NCBI GenBank assembly: GCA_000687975.1
Contig: JIAB01000001.1
Location: 186,001 to 250,000 of the forward strand
Direction of reading: 5' to 3'
From: Lachnospiraceae bacterium AC2031
GTDB lineage: Bacteria; Bacillota; Clostridia; Lachnospirales; Lachnospiraceae
Length of the DNA: 64,000 nucleotides
Part shown: in pieces, positions 35,623-44,981 of the stretch
How the letters are laid out: every line of letters starts with the position of its first letter
Position numbering within the stretch: position 1 is the stretch's first letter
Position numbers and translations under genes: made by a program
The notes under the pieces: generated by a model
Told to the model about the DNA's origin: nothing
Seen by the model: the letters and a program-made list of their open reading frames with translations, nothing else
The model's database searches: none

Positions 35623-37590
35623 TTATAGACTCTCAACTTCCTTCATCCAGAGAGCAATTGAAGCATCACTTGGCATTCTAAGATCACCTCTAGGTGACAT
35701 AGAAACACTACCAACCTTTACACCATCAGGCATACAGCTTCTCTTAAACTGCTGACTGAAAAGTCTTCTATAATACATGGTCATCCACTTCTTGATTTCT
35801 TCCTCAGAATAATCATCTTTAAATGCTTTCTTAGCTAGGAAGAATATCTTTGTAGGTGTATATCCATATCGAAGACTATAATAAATAAAGAAGTCATGAA
35901 GCTCATATGGACCTACTTTTTCCTCTGTCTTCTGAGAAATGTTACCTTCTTCATCAGGAGGAAGAAGTTCTGGACTGATAGGGGTATCCAGAATATCAGT
36001 AAGCACATTCTTAGCTTCTGGGAAGATATCATTTTCCACTACACTGTCGATCATCCATCTTACAAGAGTTTTAGGTATACTTCCATTAACGCCGTACATA
36101 CTCATCTGGTCGCCATTATAAGTACACCAGCCAAGAGCAAGTTCTGAAAGATCACCAGTACCAACTACAAGACCTCCGATCTTATTGGCATAATCCATAA
36201 GCACCTGAGTTCTTTCTCTTGCCTGAGTATTTTCATAAGTCACATCCTTTGCCTCAAGATCATGTCCCAGATCCTTAAGGTGCTGAATACAAGCATCCTT
36301 AATATTTATAACTAATGGCTCAGCTCCAAGAGCTTTAATAAGTTCAAGAGAATTATTATATGTTCTGTCAGATGTACCAAAGGCAGGCATAGTAATTGCT
36401 ATAAGATCACTTGGTTCTCTTCCAAGCTTTGCAAGAGCCTGAGCAGCAACAAGAAGTGTAAGGGTTGAATCCATACCTCCTGACACACCAACAACCGGTT
36501 TTGAGCCTGTAAGGCTGAGTCTTCTTGCGAGACCACCAACCTGCATTTCAAATATCTCATTACATCTCTTAATTCTCTTAACCTTTGTTCCAGGGATAAA
36601 TGGCTTCTTAGAGGCGATAATGTATTCACCATCTGATGAAGGTAAGTCAATATCAGAAACAAAAAGCGTTGTTAGCTTACTGATTTCCTTTCTAAACTTA
36701 TATGCTGCATCAGAAAATGTTGTAGAAACCTTTCTATCATGACGAATCTTTCCAAGATCCATATCAGCTATAAGAAGATAATCAGTAGCAATAAAGTCCT
36801 TATTCTCATTGATCACTGCACCATTTTCAGCAAGTAAAGAATGACCAGAGAATATAAGATCCTGAGTTGATTCATCAGCACCAGCTGATACATATAGATA
36901 TTCAGCATGAAGAGCTGCAGACTGATGCTTAACAAGACTCTTTCTATATTCTCTCTTAGCAATAGTTTCATTGCTGGCTGAAATATTAACAATAAGTTCG
37001 GCTCCACCAAGGGCAAAAATATTTGAAGGAGCTATTGGAGCCCAGAGATCCTCACATATCTCTACTGCAAACTTAATCTTTCCGTTAATATCATAGATTA
37101 TATTATTACCAACAGGGATTTCATAATCCTCTATATCGAAACTAAGTTCTATACCAAGCTCAGAGAAGCTAAGAGATGATTTACTAAGTGTATCAGCTGA
37201 TGCAAACCATCTCTTCTCATAAAACTCACTATGGTTCGGAATAAATGTCTTCACTGAAATACCCAGAATACGAGTATTCATTATTACAAACGCAGTATTA
37301 TAAAGTCTGTTATCAAGTAAAAGCGGAGCACCTACAACAATGACCTCTTCTCTATCCACTGTACTATCAATGATACGACCTAAGGCTTCATTAACTCCTG
37401 ACATAAGCGTATCCTGGAAAAAGAGATCCTGACAGCAATATCCAGTAACAGCAAGTTCAGGAAATGCTATGATAGACGCATCATAATCATAAGCCTCTGA
37501 AAGCTTTTCAAGAATCTTATCTGTATTATATTCTGTATCACCTACAAAAACCTTAGGCACACAGGCAGCAACTCTATAAAAATCAAACAT
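35623..37590 (-). CDS. nadE: Glutamine-dependent NAD+ synthetase
   Basis: A 655-residue two-domain enzyme. The N-terminal nitrilase-type glutaminase (about 1-300: FPELAVTGYCCQDLF, EICEDLWAPIAPSN) frees ammonia from glutamine. The C-terminal synthetase (about 340-655) adenylates and amidates nicotinic acid adenine dinucleotide; its ATP-binding motif is GVSGGMDSTLTLL (about 369-381), with GTGDLSELALGWCTYNGD later. The length is typical of the glutamine-dependent form. It lies between recU and miaB with short gaps (11 and 24 nt). Confidence 0.95.
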   Translation of the reverse strand: MFDFYRVAACVPKVFVGDTEYNTDKILEKLSEAYDYDASIIAFPELAVTGYCCQDLFFQDTLMSGVNEALGRIIDSTVDREEVIVVGAPLLLDNRLYNTAFVIMNTRILGISVKTFIPNHSEFYEKRWFASADTLSKSSLSFSELGIELSFDIEDYEIPVGNNIIYDINGKIKFAVEICEDLWAPIAPSNIFALGGAELIVNISASNETIAKREYRKSLVKHQSAALHAEYLYVSAGADESTQDLIFSGHSLLAENGAVINENKDFIATDYLLIADMDLGKIRHDRKVSTTFSDAAYKFRKEISKLTTLFVSDIDLPSSDGEYIIASKKPFIPGTKVKRIKRCNEIFEMQVGGLARRLSLTGSKPVVGVSGGMDSTLTLLVAAQALAKLGREPSDLIAITMPAFGTSDRTYNNSLELIKALGAEPLVINIKDACIQHLKDLGHDLEAKDVTYENTQARERTQVLMDYANKIGGLVVGTGDLSELALGWCTYNGDQMSMYGVNGSIPKTLVRWMIDSVVENDIFPEAKNVLTDILDTPISPELLPPDEEGNISQKTEEKVGPYELHDFFIYYSLRYGYTPTKIFFLAKKAFKDDYSEEEIKKWMTMYYRRLFSQQFKRSCMPDGVKVGSVSMSPRGDLRMPSDASIALWMKEVESL

Positions 37591-37601
37591 ACTTTTCCTC
37601 C

Positions 37602-38132
37602 CTAACGTGACTTTATATCTTTATTTATCCCTTCAAGATATGGAACCAAAGCAGGTCCATCTGGTTTTAAGAAATAATCATCATCAAGTTCTATATATTT
37701 AAAGTTCTTGGCATGACCTTCTTTAACTCGTTCTATATAAGTTTTTAGCTCAGAAAAACGAAGATAATATATATCATTTCGCTCTGTAAAAAGAATTAGA
37801 ATAAAGGAAAGACCACCCTGTTTTTCAAACTCTTCCATAAACTTATATTGATGATCATGGATATTCTGAAGCGAGAAGGTATCTGTCTTACATTCTTTAG
37901 CATCAAAGCATACCGGAATTTCTTGAACCACACCTATATAATCAACGGTTGAATCCTTTTCAAAGTACGCTTCAGTTATCAGCTTTCTTTCAGAATCAAA
38001 CTTAAGTGGCGTAATAGGTGTAGGAATCTTCTGAACCAGAGAAAGTCCAGCATTTCTATAATATTCATTTGTGGAATTAATAAGACTTTCAAAGGCGGAA
38101 CCTCTAAGTCCTCTCGTTTTCCATGTAGCCAT
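37602..38132 (-). CDS. recU: Holliday junction resolvase RecU-family protein
   Basis: A 176-residue nuclease-fold protein. The N-terminus MATWKTRGLRGSAFES matches RecU's substrate-gripping start. The PD-(D/E)XK-like core reads STVDYIGV then PVCFDAKEC (about 69-88), supplying the acidic metal ligands and lysine. RecU resolves Holliday junctions in Gram-positive bacteria and was earlier named PBP-related factor A. Its usual neighbour, a class A PBP gene, is absent here. The length fits. Confidence 0.85.
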   Translation of the reverse strand: MATWKTRGLRGSAFESLINSTNEYYRNAGLSLVQKIPTPITPLKFDSERKLITEAYFEKDSTVDYIGVVQEIPVCFDAKECKTDTFSLQNIHDHQYKFMEEFEKQGGLSFILILFTERNDIYYLRFSELKTYIERVKEGHAKNFKYIELDDDYFLKPDGPALVPYLEGINKDIKSR

Positions 38133-38154
38133 ATATTTACCTTTAGTCTAAACT

Positions 38155-39153
38155 CTATCCATTTATCACAAACTGAAAAGCCTTTGGAGGCTTTGCAGAA
38201 AACGTCTTTCCTGAAAGGTTATCATAATCATCAGTAAAAACATCATTATCAAGACTATCTTTCAAAGGAAATGTAATCTCATAAGCAAAAAGCATCTGCG
38301 AGTTTATCTTGTGACTTTCTTTAAACTTCTTATTCACTGACTTATCACCATACTTTATATCGCCAATAATAGGCATTCCCAGGTACGCAAGATGTGATCT
38401 TATCTGATGACTCTTACCTGTGATAAGCTCTATTCTAAGTAATGATACATCAAACCTCGAAACATACTTTTCAAGACTCACTTCAGTTTCTATAAGAGAA
38501 GCTGTCTTACTCGGTTTATCTGAAATAGTTACTATATTCTTCTTTTCATCTTTACTGAGATAAGCCTTATAATGTCCTAGTTTCTTAGCTTTACCAGGAA
38601 CACAGGCAAGATAATACTTCTTTGCCGCACGGCTTCTTATAACCTCAGAGAGTATTCTAGCTCCAGCTGGAGTCTTAGACGCAAGGATTATACCACTTGT
38701 ATTTCTATCAAGTCTATTAACTACAGATGGTCTAAAAGTACTAAGGCTTTCTTCTGTAACACTTCCCGATTCAAGTAAATAAGAAATGATAATCTCATTT
38801 ATTGATACGTCATCCTTCTTCGCTTTTTGAGAAAGCATATTCACAGGTTTGTTGCAGAAGATATAATTCTCATCTTCATAAATAATATCCAGCTCACCTG
38901 TTTTTTCGGCACCAGTAAGTCTTTCCATCTTCTCAGATTTAAAACCTGCTATAGTTTCATCACTGAGATACAGCTTTACAGAATCACCCACACGAAGCGT
39001 TTCATTACCATCTGCTTTTTTATCATTTAAAACAATATTCTTTTTACGTAACATTTTATATATGAAAGAAGCTGGAGCTTTATCCAGGTAATTCATACAA
39101 ATCTTTTTCAGCTTGTATCCCTCTTCATTTTTCGTAACATGTATTTCTTTCAT
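38155..39153 (-). CDS. RluA-family pseudouridine synthase
   Basis: A 332-residue enzyme. Residues 15-75 form an S4 RNA-binding domain (APASFIYKMLRKKNIVLND). The catalytic motif is VNRLDRNTSGIIL (about 147-159), where the Asp attacks the uridine base; GKSHQIRSHLAYLGMPIIGD near 247-266 is the second family block. The family makes pseudouridines in 23S rRNA or tRNA (RluC, RluD, RluA types). The exact site cannot be read from the sequence; RluC-like is my best guess. It lies in the same series as recU and rsmF. Confidence 0.87.
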   Translation of the reverse strand: MKEIHVTKNEEGYKLKKICMNYLDKAPASFIYKMLRKKNIVLNDKKADGNETLRVGDSVKLYLSDETIAGFKSEKMERLTGAEKTGELDIIYEDENYIFCNKPVNMLSQKAKKDDVSINEIIISYLLESGSVTEESLSTFRPSVVNRLDRNTSGIILASKTPAGARILSEVIRSRAAKKYYLACVPGKAKKLGHYKAYLSKDEKKNIVTISDKPSKTASLIETEVSLEKYVSRFDVSLLRIELITGKSHQIRSHLAYLGMPIIGDIKYGDKSVNKKFKESHKINSQMLFAYEITFPLKDSLDNDVFTDDYDNLSGKTFSAKPPKAFQFVING

Positions 39154-39168
39154 ATACCATTTCCGTTT

Positions 39169-39816
39169 TTATATTCCCATAGAAAGTATAGAATATTCTA
39201 TATCTTCATCTATAGCACGAGTCTCAGCATCAGCCTCGCGGAGTTTTGAGATTTCTTTTTCAAAAGTCTGATACTTCTCCGTGATAAATATTCTATAGTT
39301 TATATCATCAGTATTAACAGCGCCCAGATAACCTTTAATTCTCTCTCTAATCTTTGCATCTTTTATCTCAGGTGTATAACAGATAATGTTGTTATTATAT
39401 ACAGCCATACAAGGAATGTAATACATCCCCTCTTCCTGAGTAATTGATACATCATAGAGAAGCGGCTTATTGGTTTTCTCAGATAATTCCTTCGTCTTCT
39501 CGTATTCCTCTTTACTTAGAGGACGTGCTTTAAATGTCATAATCACATCAACCACATTTCTCGCAAAAGGAATAGCAAGAATACAGGCAATAATAATATA
39601 TACAGTTTTTCTAGTATGGAAAACAAGCACAGAAAATAAAACATCTGCCAGAATAAGAACTAGTAAAATGGCAGCAAATATAAGTCTATATATGCGATAT
39701 TTCTTCGAATGTCCATATGTTCCTTTAGCATATTTACCGACATTCTTGTTTCTTTCTTTCTGTTTCTTTGCTTTTGTTATCTCTTTATATGTACTTGTAT
39801 CAATCTTATCTTTCAT
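39169..39816 (-). CDS. Two-helix membrane protein, unknown function
   Basis: A 215-residue protein. The basic N-terminus (TKAKKQKERNKNVGKYAKGTY, in shorter parts KAKKQKERNKNV) is followed by a hairpin of two hydrophobic segments (about 42-64 and 70-88) and a soluble, charged C-terminal half that starts with FKARPLSKEEYEKTKEL. Nothing in it is a recognised catalytic motif. It lies 1 nt after rsmF and 15 nt before the RluA-type gene, so it is part of the series. I cannot assign a function. Confidence 0.6.
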   Translation of the reverse strand: MKDKIDTSTYKEITKAKKQKERNKNVGKYAKGTYGHSKKYRIYRLIFAAILLVLILADVLFSVLVFHTRKTVYIIIACILAIPFARNVVDVIMTFKARPLSKEEYEKTKELSEKTNKPLLYDVSITQEEGMYYIPCMAVYNNNIICYTPEIKDAKIRERIKGYLGAVNTDDINYRIFITEKYQTFEKEISKLREADAETRAIDEDIEYSILSMGI

Positions 39817-39817
39817 A

Positions 39818-41215
39818 TCAGCTCATTAATCTCCAACCTGGAAGATATTTATTCTTTAGAGTGCCTCTCAGCATTTTTCCAAAGCCTAAAGGAAAACTAC
39901 CAACAGATGTGGATATAGAAACCAGAGTCCATCCATCCTGTGTGTTTCCCTCTACATCAAGAGTTTCTCCACGAAGATACTTCTTTACCTCTATCGAATC
40001 CACGTCAAGATAGAGATTATTATCAAACTCCTCAGGTTTCAGTATCATAGCAAAAGACTGGCTTGGTTCAAACCTTTTCTTTTTCAGTTCACCCAGATAT
40101 ACGCCACGTCTCATAACTCTTGCACCACTTAGAGAAGGACTATCTTCCGGAATATAGAAAAGCTTATCATTTCTAAGTTCTAAGCAATCCGGATCAATAT
40201 TTGAGATATGTGAAAGAAATTCATCAATCTCCGGATTTCTCTTCTTGCTATATGGAGTATAAATATACTTTGATTCAAAACTCTGATTATCCGCTTCTTC
40301 AGACAGTTTTAAAAGCGCAACATAGTGTCCCTCTCCTTTTACTCTATGAGGGATCAAATGGTATGTATGCTTTAAGTCTTCCGAAGGAGCCTCTGAATGA
40401 GACCACTCAGGATTTCCAGGAAGAAAACCAGGATGCTCTTCTATTGGAACTATGCTGAAATTCTCATCCTGTTCCATAATATACATAACCTGATCCTCAT
40501 CTTCCATAGGATCAAAGGTACATGTGGAATAAAGAAGCATACCACCTGGACGAAGAAGCTTTACCGCATCTTTCAGGATACTTCTTTGAATGTCTGCAAA
40601 TTTTTCATTTCCATTTTGCTCCCATGCAGTGATCATAGACTGGGACTTTCTAAACATTCCCTCTCCAGAACAAGGAGCATCTATAAGTATCTTATCGAAA
40701 TATCCTGTGAAATAAGAACATAGCTTTTCAGCGGTTTCACAGGTAATAATACTATTCTTCACTCCAAAGACTTCCATATTCTTTTGGAGAGCTTTTATTC
40801 TGGAAGCGCTGATATCGTTGGAAACAAGAATACCAGTACCACCTAATTTTGCTGCTAGTTCTGTTGACTTACCTCCTGGTGCAGCACATAGATCAAGAAC
40901 CTTATCCCCTTCTTCTATAGGAATTGTTGCAGCTGGAAGTGCAGCACTTGGCTCCTGAAGATAATATAATCCTGCATAGTAAAAAGGATGCTTCGATGGT
41001 GAATCCACTGAAGCATCATAATAAAATCCATTTGTAGTCCAAGGTACTGGAGTAAGTTTAAATGGAGAGATTTCGAGAAAATCCTCCACTGAAATTTTGA
41101 GAGTATTCACCCTTAGACAGCTATACATTGGCTTAGATAGACTATCTACATAGTCTGCATATTCTTCGCCAAGAAGAAACTTCATTTTGTTTTCAAATTC
41201 TAAAGGTAATCTCAT
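39818..41215 (-). CDS. RsmF/NOL1/NOP2/Sun-family rRNA cytosine-C5 methyltransferase
   Basis: A 465-residue SAM-dependent RNA methyltransferase. The SAM motif is LDLCAAPGGKSTELA (about 105-119), the catalytic region DAPCSGEGMFRK (about 180) with the releasing cysteine, and the nucleophile motif STCTFDPMEDE (about 230). The C-terminal 150 residues form the RsmF-type PUA-like RNA-binding part. The family methylates C5 of a cytosine in 16S rRNA. I chose ATG at 41215 (MRLPLEFENKMK): it matches the usual family N-terminus and lies 4 nt past the stop of the upstream gene, suggesting translational coupling. An upstream GTG would overlap that gene. Confidence 0.85.
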   Translation of the reverse strand: MRLPLEFENKMKFLLGEEYADYVDSLSKPMYSCLRVNTLKISVEDFLEISPFKLTPVPWTTNGFYYDASVDSPSKHPFYYAGLYYLQEPSAALPAATIPIEEGDKVLDLCAAPGGKSTELAAKLGGTGILVSNDISASRIKALQKNMEVFGVKNSIITCETAEKLCSYFTGYFDKILIDAPCSGEGMFRKSQSMITAWEQNGNEKFADIQRSILKDAVKLLRPGGMLLYSTCTFDPMEDEDQVMYIMEQDENFSIVPIEEHPGFLPGNPEWSHSEAPSEDLKHTYHLIPHRVKGEGHYVALLKLSEEADNQSFESKYIYTPYSKKRNPEIDEFLSHISNIDPDCLELRNDKLFYIPEDSPSLSGARVMRRGVYLGELKKKRFEPSQSFAMILKPEEFDNNLYLDVDSIEVKKYLRGETLDVEGNTQDGWTLVSISTSVGSFPLGFGKMLRGTLKNKYLPGWRLMS

Positions 41216-41219
41216 CTGA

Positions 41220-42167
41220 TCAGTCAGTGACGTCGTCACTCTCCTTATGTACTGGTTCTGTATCTATATTTACTCTGGAATTAAGGAAATCATATTCCTT
41301 CTTATAGGTTTCATTATTTGGATAATCCGTATGAAGCTTATCCGCTTTAGCAAGAGCTGTTTCATAATCCAGTTGCTTCTCATAAATGATTATCTCGTTA
41401 AATAGCACTTTGTCTTTATAAAGATCATCCTTTGCTTCAAGACCTTTAGTAACCATAGTGCTGGCAGCATCAAGATTATCCTCATTCAGATAATAAGCAG
41501 ATAACTGATAAGCTACATACGTATTAACTCCAAAGTTAGTAATGTAGTCGTTATAATACATTTCCATATTCTTATAATCTGCTCTTTGTTCATAGTAGCT
41601 TCCAAGATAAAGAGCTATGGATTTATTACCACGATTATATTCATCGATCAATCTATTATAATTACTTTCAAGAGTGGAACCATTCTTAGTTTCATTTAAA
41701 GCATTCGCAAGATTGATCATATCATTCAAAGAGTCAGATGATATGGAACTAAAGTTTCGTTCTTTCAGCTTTTCATAAACAAGCACTGCATCCTCATAAG
41801 AATCAGTTCTCATATAGCTGGCTGCAAGATAAAGTCTTGTATCATCATCCATCTTATCAGAAAACCACTGATCCTGTTCAAGCGAAGCTGTAAAATCATT
41901 GATAGCTTCTATATAATTACCTTCATTAAAGGCAGCTATTCCATGATCTCTCAGTTCTTCTTTATCAGATATAGAGTGGATAATGATAAATGCGGCGCCA
42001 AGAATCACAATGATAGAAAAGAAGGAACACAGAATTGCAAGCTTCATACTACGCTTCTTCTTTATCTGTTTCTCCCGTTCTTTTCTATCCTGAATACTTT
42101 TCTTTATTCTTTTTTCTTCAATCTCTTGTCTTCTATCTACTTGTTTCTCTTTTGTATCTCTAGACAT
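41220..42167 (-). CDS. Membrane-anchored tetratricopeptide repeat protein
   Basis: A 315-residue protein. The first 42 residues are extremely Lys/Glu/Arg-rich (EEKRIKKSIQDRKEREKQIK), then one transmembrane helix (about 44-65). The remaining part is a series of TPR-like helix pairs (for example FNEGNYIEAINDFTASLEQ and SYEDAVLVYEKL), which should lie outside the cell. TPRs mediate protein contacts; the partner is unknown. It is 20 nt after galE and abuts rsmF. Confidence 0.75.
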   Translation of the reverse strand: MSRDTKEKQVDRRQEIEEKRIKKSIQDRKEREKQIKKKRSMKLAILCSFFSIIVILGAAFIIIHSISDKEELRDHGIAAFNEGNYIEAINDFTASLEQDQWFSDKMDDDTRLYLAASYMRTDSYEDAVLVYEKLKERNFSSISSDSLNDMINLANALNETKNGSTLESNYNRLIDEYNRGNKSIALYLGSYYEQRADYKNMEMYYNDYITNFGVNTYVAYQLSAYYLNEDNLDAASTMVTKGLEAKDDLYKDKVLFNEIIIYEKQLDYETALAKADKLHTDYPNNETYKKEYDFLNSRVNIDTEPVHKESDDVTD

Positions 42168-42187
42168 ACCAAACTCATTTATGTTTT

Positions 42188-43195
42188 TTATTCGTTACTC
42201 AGTGTTACTTTTGCAAAGTTCCATGAATCCTTGCACATTCTCTCAAGATCAAACTTTGCTTCCCATCCAAGTTCTTCTTTAGCCTTGCCAGGATTTGCAT
42301 AACACATAGCTATATCACCAGCACGACGTGGCTTAATTGTGTAAGGGATCTGAATTCCATTTGCTTTCTCAAAGGCTTTAACAATATCTAAAACGCTGTA
42401 GCCTGTTCCAGTACCTAGGTTATAGATATCAACTCCCTCAGTTTTATTAATTCTATCTACAGCCGCAACATGGCCAAGAGCAAGGTCAGTTACATGGATA
42501 TAATCACGAACGCCTGTGCCGTCAGGTGTATCATAGTCATCACCAAACACACCAAGCTCTGGAAGCTTTCCAAGAGCAACCTGAATGATGTAAGGCATAA
42601 GGTTGTTAGGAATACCATTTGGAGATTCACCTATAAGGCCACTCTCATCTGCTCCGATAGGATTGAAGTATCTGAGAAGAATAACCTTCCACTCTGGATC
42701 AGGAACAGTAAGATCACTAAGGATTCTCTCTAAGTAAAGCTTTGTTGTTCCATATGGGTTTGTTGTTGAAAGAGGGAAATCCTCTGTAATAGGACAACTT
42801 TTGGGTGCTCCATAAACAGTAGCTGAAGATGAGAAGATAATCTTCTTACATCCATACTTATCCATAAGCTTACAAAGATTAAGTGTACCTGAGATATTGT
42901 TTTCATAATACTTAAGAGGCATCTCAACTGACTCACCAACAGCCTTAAGACCAGCAAAATGGATCACCGCATCAAAGGTATTCTCCTTGAAGATTGGTTC
43001 CATCTCTTCAGGGCAAAGCATATCTGCTTTATAGAACTTAGGTCTGGTTCCAGTTATTTTCTCAATATAGTCGAGAACAACCTCTTTTGAATTGTAAAGA
43101 TTATCAAAAATTACAACGTTATGACCAGCTTTAATTAATTCAACAACAGTGTGTGAACCGATATATCCGGTTCCTCCAGTAACAAGAATATTCAT
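42188..43195 (-). CDS. galE: UDP-glucose 4-epimerase
   Basis: A 335-residue short-chain dehydrogenase-type epimerase that interconverts UDP-glucose and UDP-galactose in the cytoplasm. The NAD-binding motif is GGTGYIG (7-13). The catalytic residues are S124 in SSSATVYG and Y148/K152 in YGTTK. The length is typical. I chose ATG at 43195, which has AAAGGAG 7 nt upstream. The reading frame extends 49 codons further, but that part is the antisense of the tRNA-Leu and not real protein. It starts the long minus-strand series of genes; no gal kinase or transferase is next to it. Confidence 0.93.
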   Translation of the reverse strand: MNILVTGGTGYIGSHTVVELIKAGHNVVIFDNLYNSKEVVLDYIEKITGTRPKFYKADMLCPEEMEPIFKENTFDAVIHFAGLKAVGESVEMPLKYYENNISGTLNLCKLMDKYGCKKIIFSSSATVYGAPKSCPITEDFPLSTTNPYGTTKLYLERILSDLTVPDPEWKVILLRYFNPIGADESGLIGESPNGIPNNLMPYIIQVALGKLPELGVFGDDYDTPDGTGVRDYIHVTDLALGHVAAVDRINKTEGVDIYNLGTGTGYSVLDIVKAFEKANGIQIPYTIKPRRAGDIAMCYANPGKAKEELGWEAKFDLERMCKDSWNFAKVTLSNE

Positions 43196-43209
43196 AGTTT
43201 TCTCCTTTA

Positions 43210-43238
43210 TTGACAAGATTTTTTCTCTGTGATAACAT
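43210..43238 (+). promoter_or_regulatory. Promoter of the tRNA-Leu gene
   Basis: Plus strand TTGACA (43210-43215), 17-nt spacer, TAACAT (43233-43238), starting about 20 nt before the mature tRNA. The -35 box lies only 15 nt from the galE start codon, in the galE leader. Confidence 0.8.
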
Positions 43239-43257
43239 ATCACTTGTTTATTTTTTC

Positions 43258-43341
43258 GCCGGCGTGTTGGAATTGGCAGACAAGGCAGACTCAAAATCTG
43301 TTGGTGGCAACACCGTGCGGGTTCGACCCCCGCCGCCGGCA
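43258..43341 (+). tRNA. tRNA-Leu (anticodon CAA)
   Basis: An 84-nt class II tRNA. The acceptor GCCGGCG pairs with CGCCGGC over 7 bp with discriminator A. The T arm is GCGGG-TTCGACC-CCCGC. The anticodon loop CTCAAAA gives CAA, reading UUG. A long variable arm with a GGTG/CACC stem is typical of tRNA-Leu. CCA is not encoded. It has its own promoter and no obvious strong terminator; a T-rich stretch (ATTTTTTATTTT) follows at about 43354-43365. Confidence 0.95.
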
Positions 43342-43461
43342 ACTTTAATAGACATTTTTTATTTTACAGATACTTATCATCTAGAAGAATTCTAAGTAAC
43401 ATCTAAAAGAAATCTTCTATCCGTCAAAATCTCATCCTAGTAATCCAATGATGTAATTATT

Positions 43462-43878
43462 TTAGAAAGTTTCGTCCGGAAGATCTTCAGCGATATCCTT
43501 GATTTCCTCAAGTTCCTCAGCTGAAACACCATCCTTCTTAATTATTGATTTTAGTTTATCTGCAACTCCAGGAATCATCTCAAGTACGGTTCCGAGAGTA
43601 CCCTTATCCTGATTTACATTGATGATCTGTGAATAGCCATCTTTAATAACGATAATAGCAGTTGGAGAAAGCTTTCCGCCCATTCCACCACCTGCGCTAT
43701 CACTTCTTTTTCCGCCCATAGCACCGGCTCCAACTCCGAAATTAACATCGCAGAGAGGAATTATAGTTGTATCACCTACCTGTATAGGATCACCTACAAC
43801 TGACTTGGATGTAAGAAATGCATCCATCCCCTTAAATAAAGAATTAACTGTTGAATTGAAATCATTACCATTCGCCAT
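43462..43878 (-). CDS. gerW: GerW/YtfJ-family sporulation-type protein
   Basis: A 138-residue soluble protein. The core matches the GerW (YtfJ) family: GMDAFLTSKSVVGDPI, VGDTTIIPLCDVNFGVGAGA (in parts), a Gly/Ser-rich loop and GGKLSPTAIIVIKDG. B. subtilis YtfJ is needed for normal germination, but relatives occur in non-sporulating Clostridia, so it does not prove sporulation here. The next gene upstream encodes DUF2953, the same pairing as ytfI-ytfJ in Bacillus. Confidence 0.85.
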   Translation of the reverse strand: MANGNDFNSTVNSLFKGMDAFLTSKSVVGDPIQVGDTTIIPLCDVNFGVGAGAMGGKRSDSAGGGMGGKLSPTAIIVIKDGYSQIINVNQDKGTLGTVLEMIPGVADKLKSIIKKDGVSAEELEEIKDIAEDLPDETF

Positions 43879-43928
43879 AACTAAAAACCTCCGTAAACTA
43901 GATTAACTATACACAAATGTCAAATACA

Positions 43929-44981
43929 TTATATCTTCTTTGCAAGTTTATATGTTCTCCAAAAATCTCTTGTAAGCACCATTCTCAGTGCCGGACCAAC
44001 TACCCTGAAAAGATATATTCTACCCTTAATATCTATCTCGCCTTCTATCACTTTATTGTAAAAATCAGGTTCAATCGTAAGCCATCTTCCATACATTGGA
44101 TAAAATGCAGCTATCTTTCCAAGCATCATACCAGTATCAGCTGATGACTTAAGTCCCATATGCAGGTATCCTTTACTCTTTTTAGGTTTTATAGTACCAA
44201 AGAGTCTTTTAACTATATTCAGAACTCTCTTTATTGTACGTTCAACGTAGTCTCTATCTAAGAACTGAAGTACATGATCAACCTTAACCATAGCTTCATT
44301 ATATTTCTTATCGACCTCGTCTACCTTTTGATCAGTTTTATCTAAGACCTCATCAACCTTATCAGATGCTTTATCCATTGCATCAGATATTTTCTGTTTA
44401 AATGGAATCTTATCCTCGGATTCCTCAGAAGCATCTGGCTCATCTATTTCCTCTTTAGGATTTTCTGAAACAGAATCCTCTTCTTCAAGAAATTGATCAA
44501 TTGAAAAATCCGCATCTTCCAACGATTCATCTTCTAGTGATTCATCAGATACATCACTTTCAAAATCAGGTTCTGGAAGCTCAGGAACATCTTCAGACTC
44601 ACTGGATTCCTGAGATTCATCTGATAAATCTATAGTTATATCATCATCGTCATGTTCAGCTAAATAATCTTCCAGGAGATCCTCTCCATCATCTTCCTCT
44701 TTTGCTCCATCTCGAGGAAAGACCTTAAAGAACAAAGCTTTTACGCTGTAATTCAAACCTTCACCCTTGGTAAAGTTTGCCAAGGCTTTAATGATCAAAA
44801 AACCAACCTTTACATCAGCCACAGTTTCCTTTTCGTTATGTACAGCTGATATTCTGTATGATATAGGACAGAATAAAACTAATAAAACTATTAGTAGAAC
44901 CAGCCCAAAAACACATAAAAGAATAATTCCTATAACCTTAAGTATCGTCAGAAGTACAGAACCAACACTTACTAGTATCAT
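43929..44981 (-). CDS. DUF2953 protein (YtfI-like) with an acidic linker
   Basis: A 350-residue protein. A hydrophobic segment (about 8-40) is followed by the DUF2953 start (CPISYRISAV, DVKVGFLIIKAL). Residues 95-190 are an insert made mostly of Asp, Glu and Ser, probably disordered. The C-terminal part (about 255-350: KGYLHMGLKSSADTGMMLG, IDIKGRIYLFRV) again matches DUF2953. The function is unknown. Its pairing with gerW supports the family call. It overlaps the upstream 110-residue gene by 4 nt. Confidence 0.72.
   Translation of the reverse strand: MILVSVGSVLLTILKVIGIILLCVFGLVLLIVLLVLFCPISYRISAVHNEKETVADVKVGFLIIKALANFTKGEGLNYSVKALFFKVFPRDGAKEEDDGEDLLEDYLAEHDDDDITIDLSDESQESSESEDVPELPEPDFESDVSDESLEDESLEDADFSIDQFLEEEDSVSENPKEEIDEPDASEESEDKIPFKQKISDAMDKASDKVDEVLDKTDQKVDEVDKKYNEAMVKVDHVLQFLDRDYVERTIKRVLNIVKRLFGTIKPKKSKGYLHMGLKSSADTGMMLGKIAAFYPMYGRWLTIEPDFYNKVIEGEIDIKGRIYLFRVVGPALRMVLTRDFWRTYKLAKKI

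Noticed and set aside
43196-43342. 49-codon N-terminal extension of galE, starting MPAAGVEPARCC
   Set aside because: It is the antisense of the tRNA-Leu gene; galE has a good ribosome binding site and the family start at 43195.
43342-43461. A gene or RNA in the gap between the tRNA and gerW
   Set aside because: No reading frame with a ribosome binding site and no strong hairpin; only a T-rich stretch.
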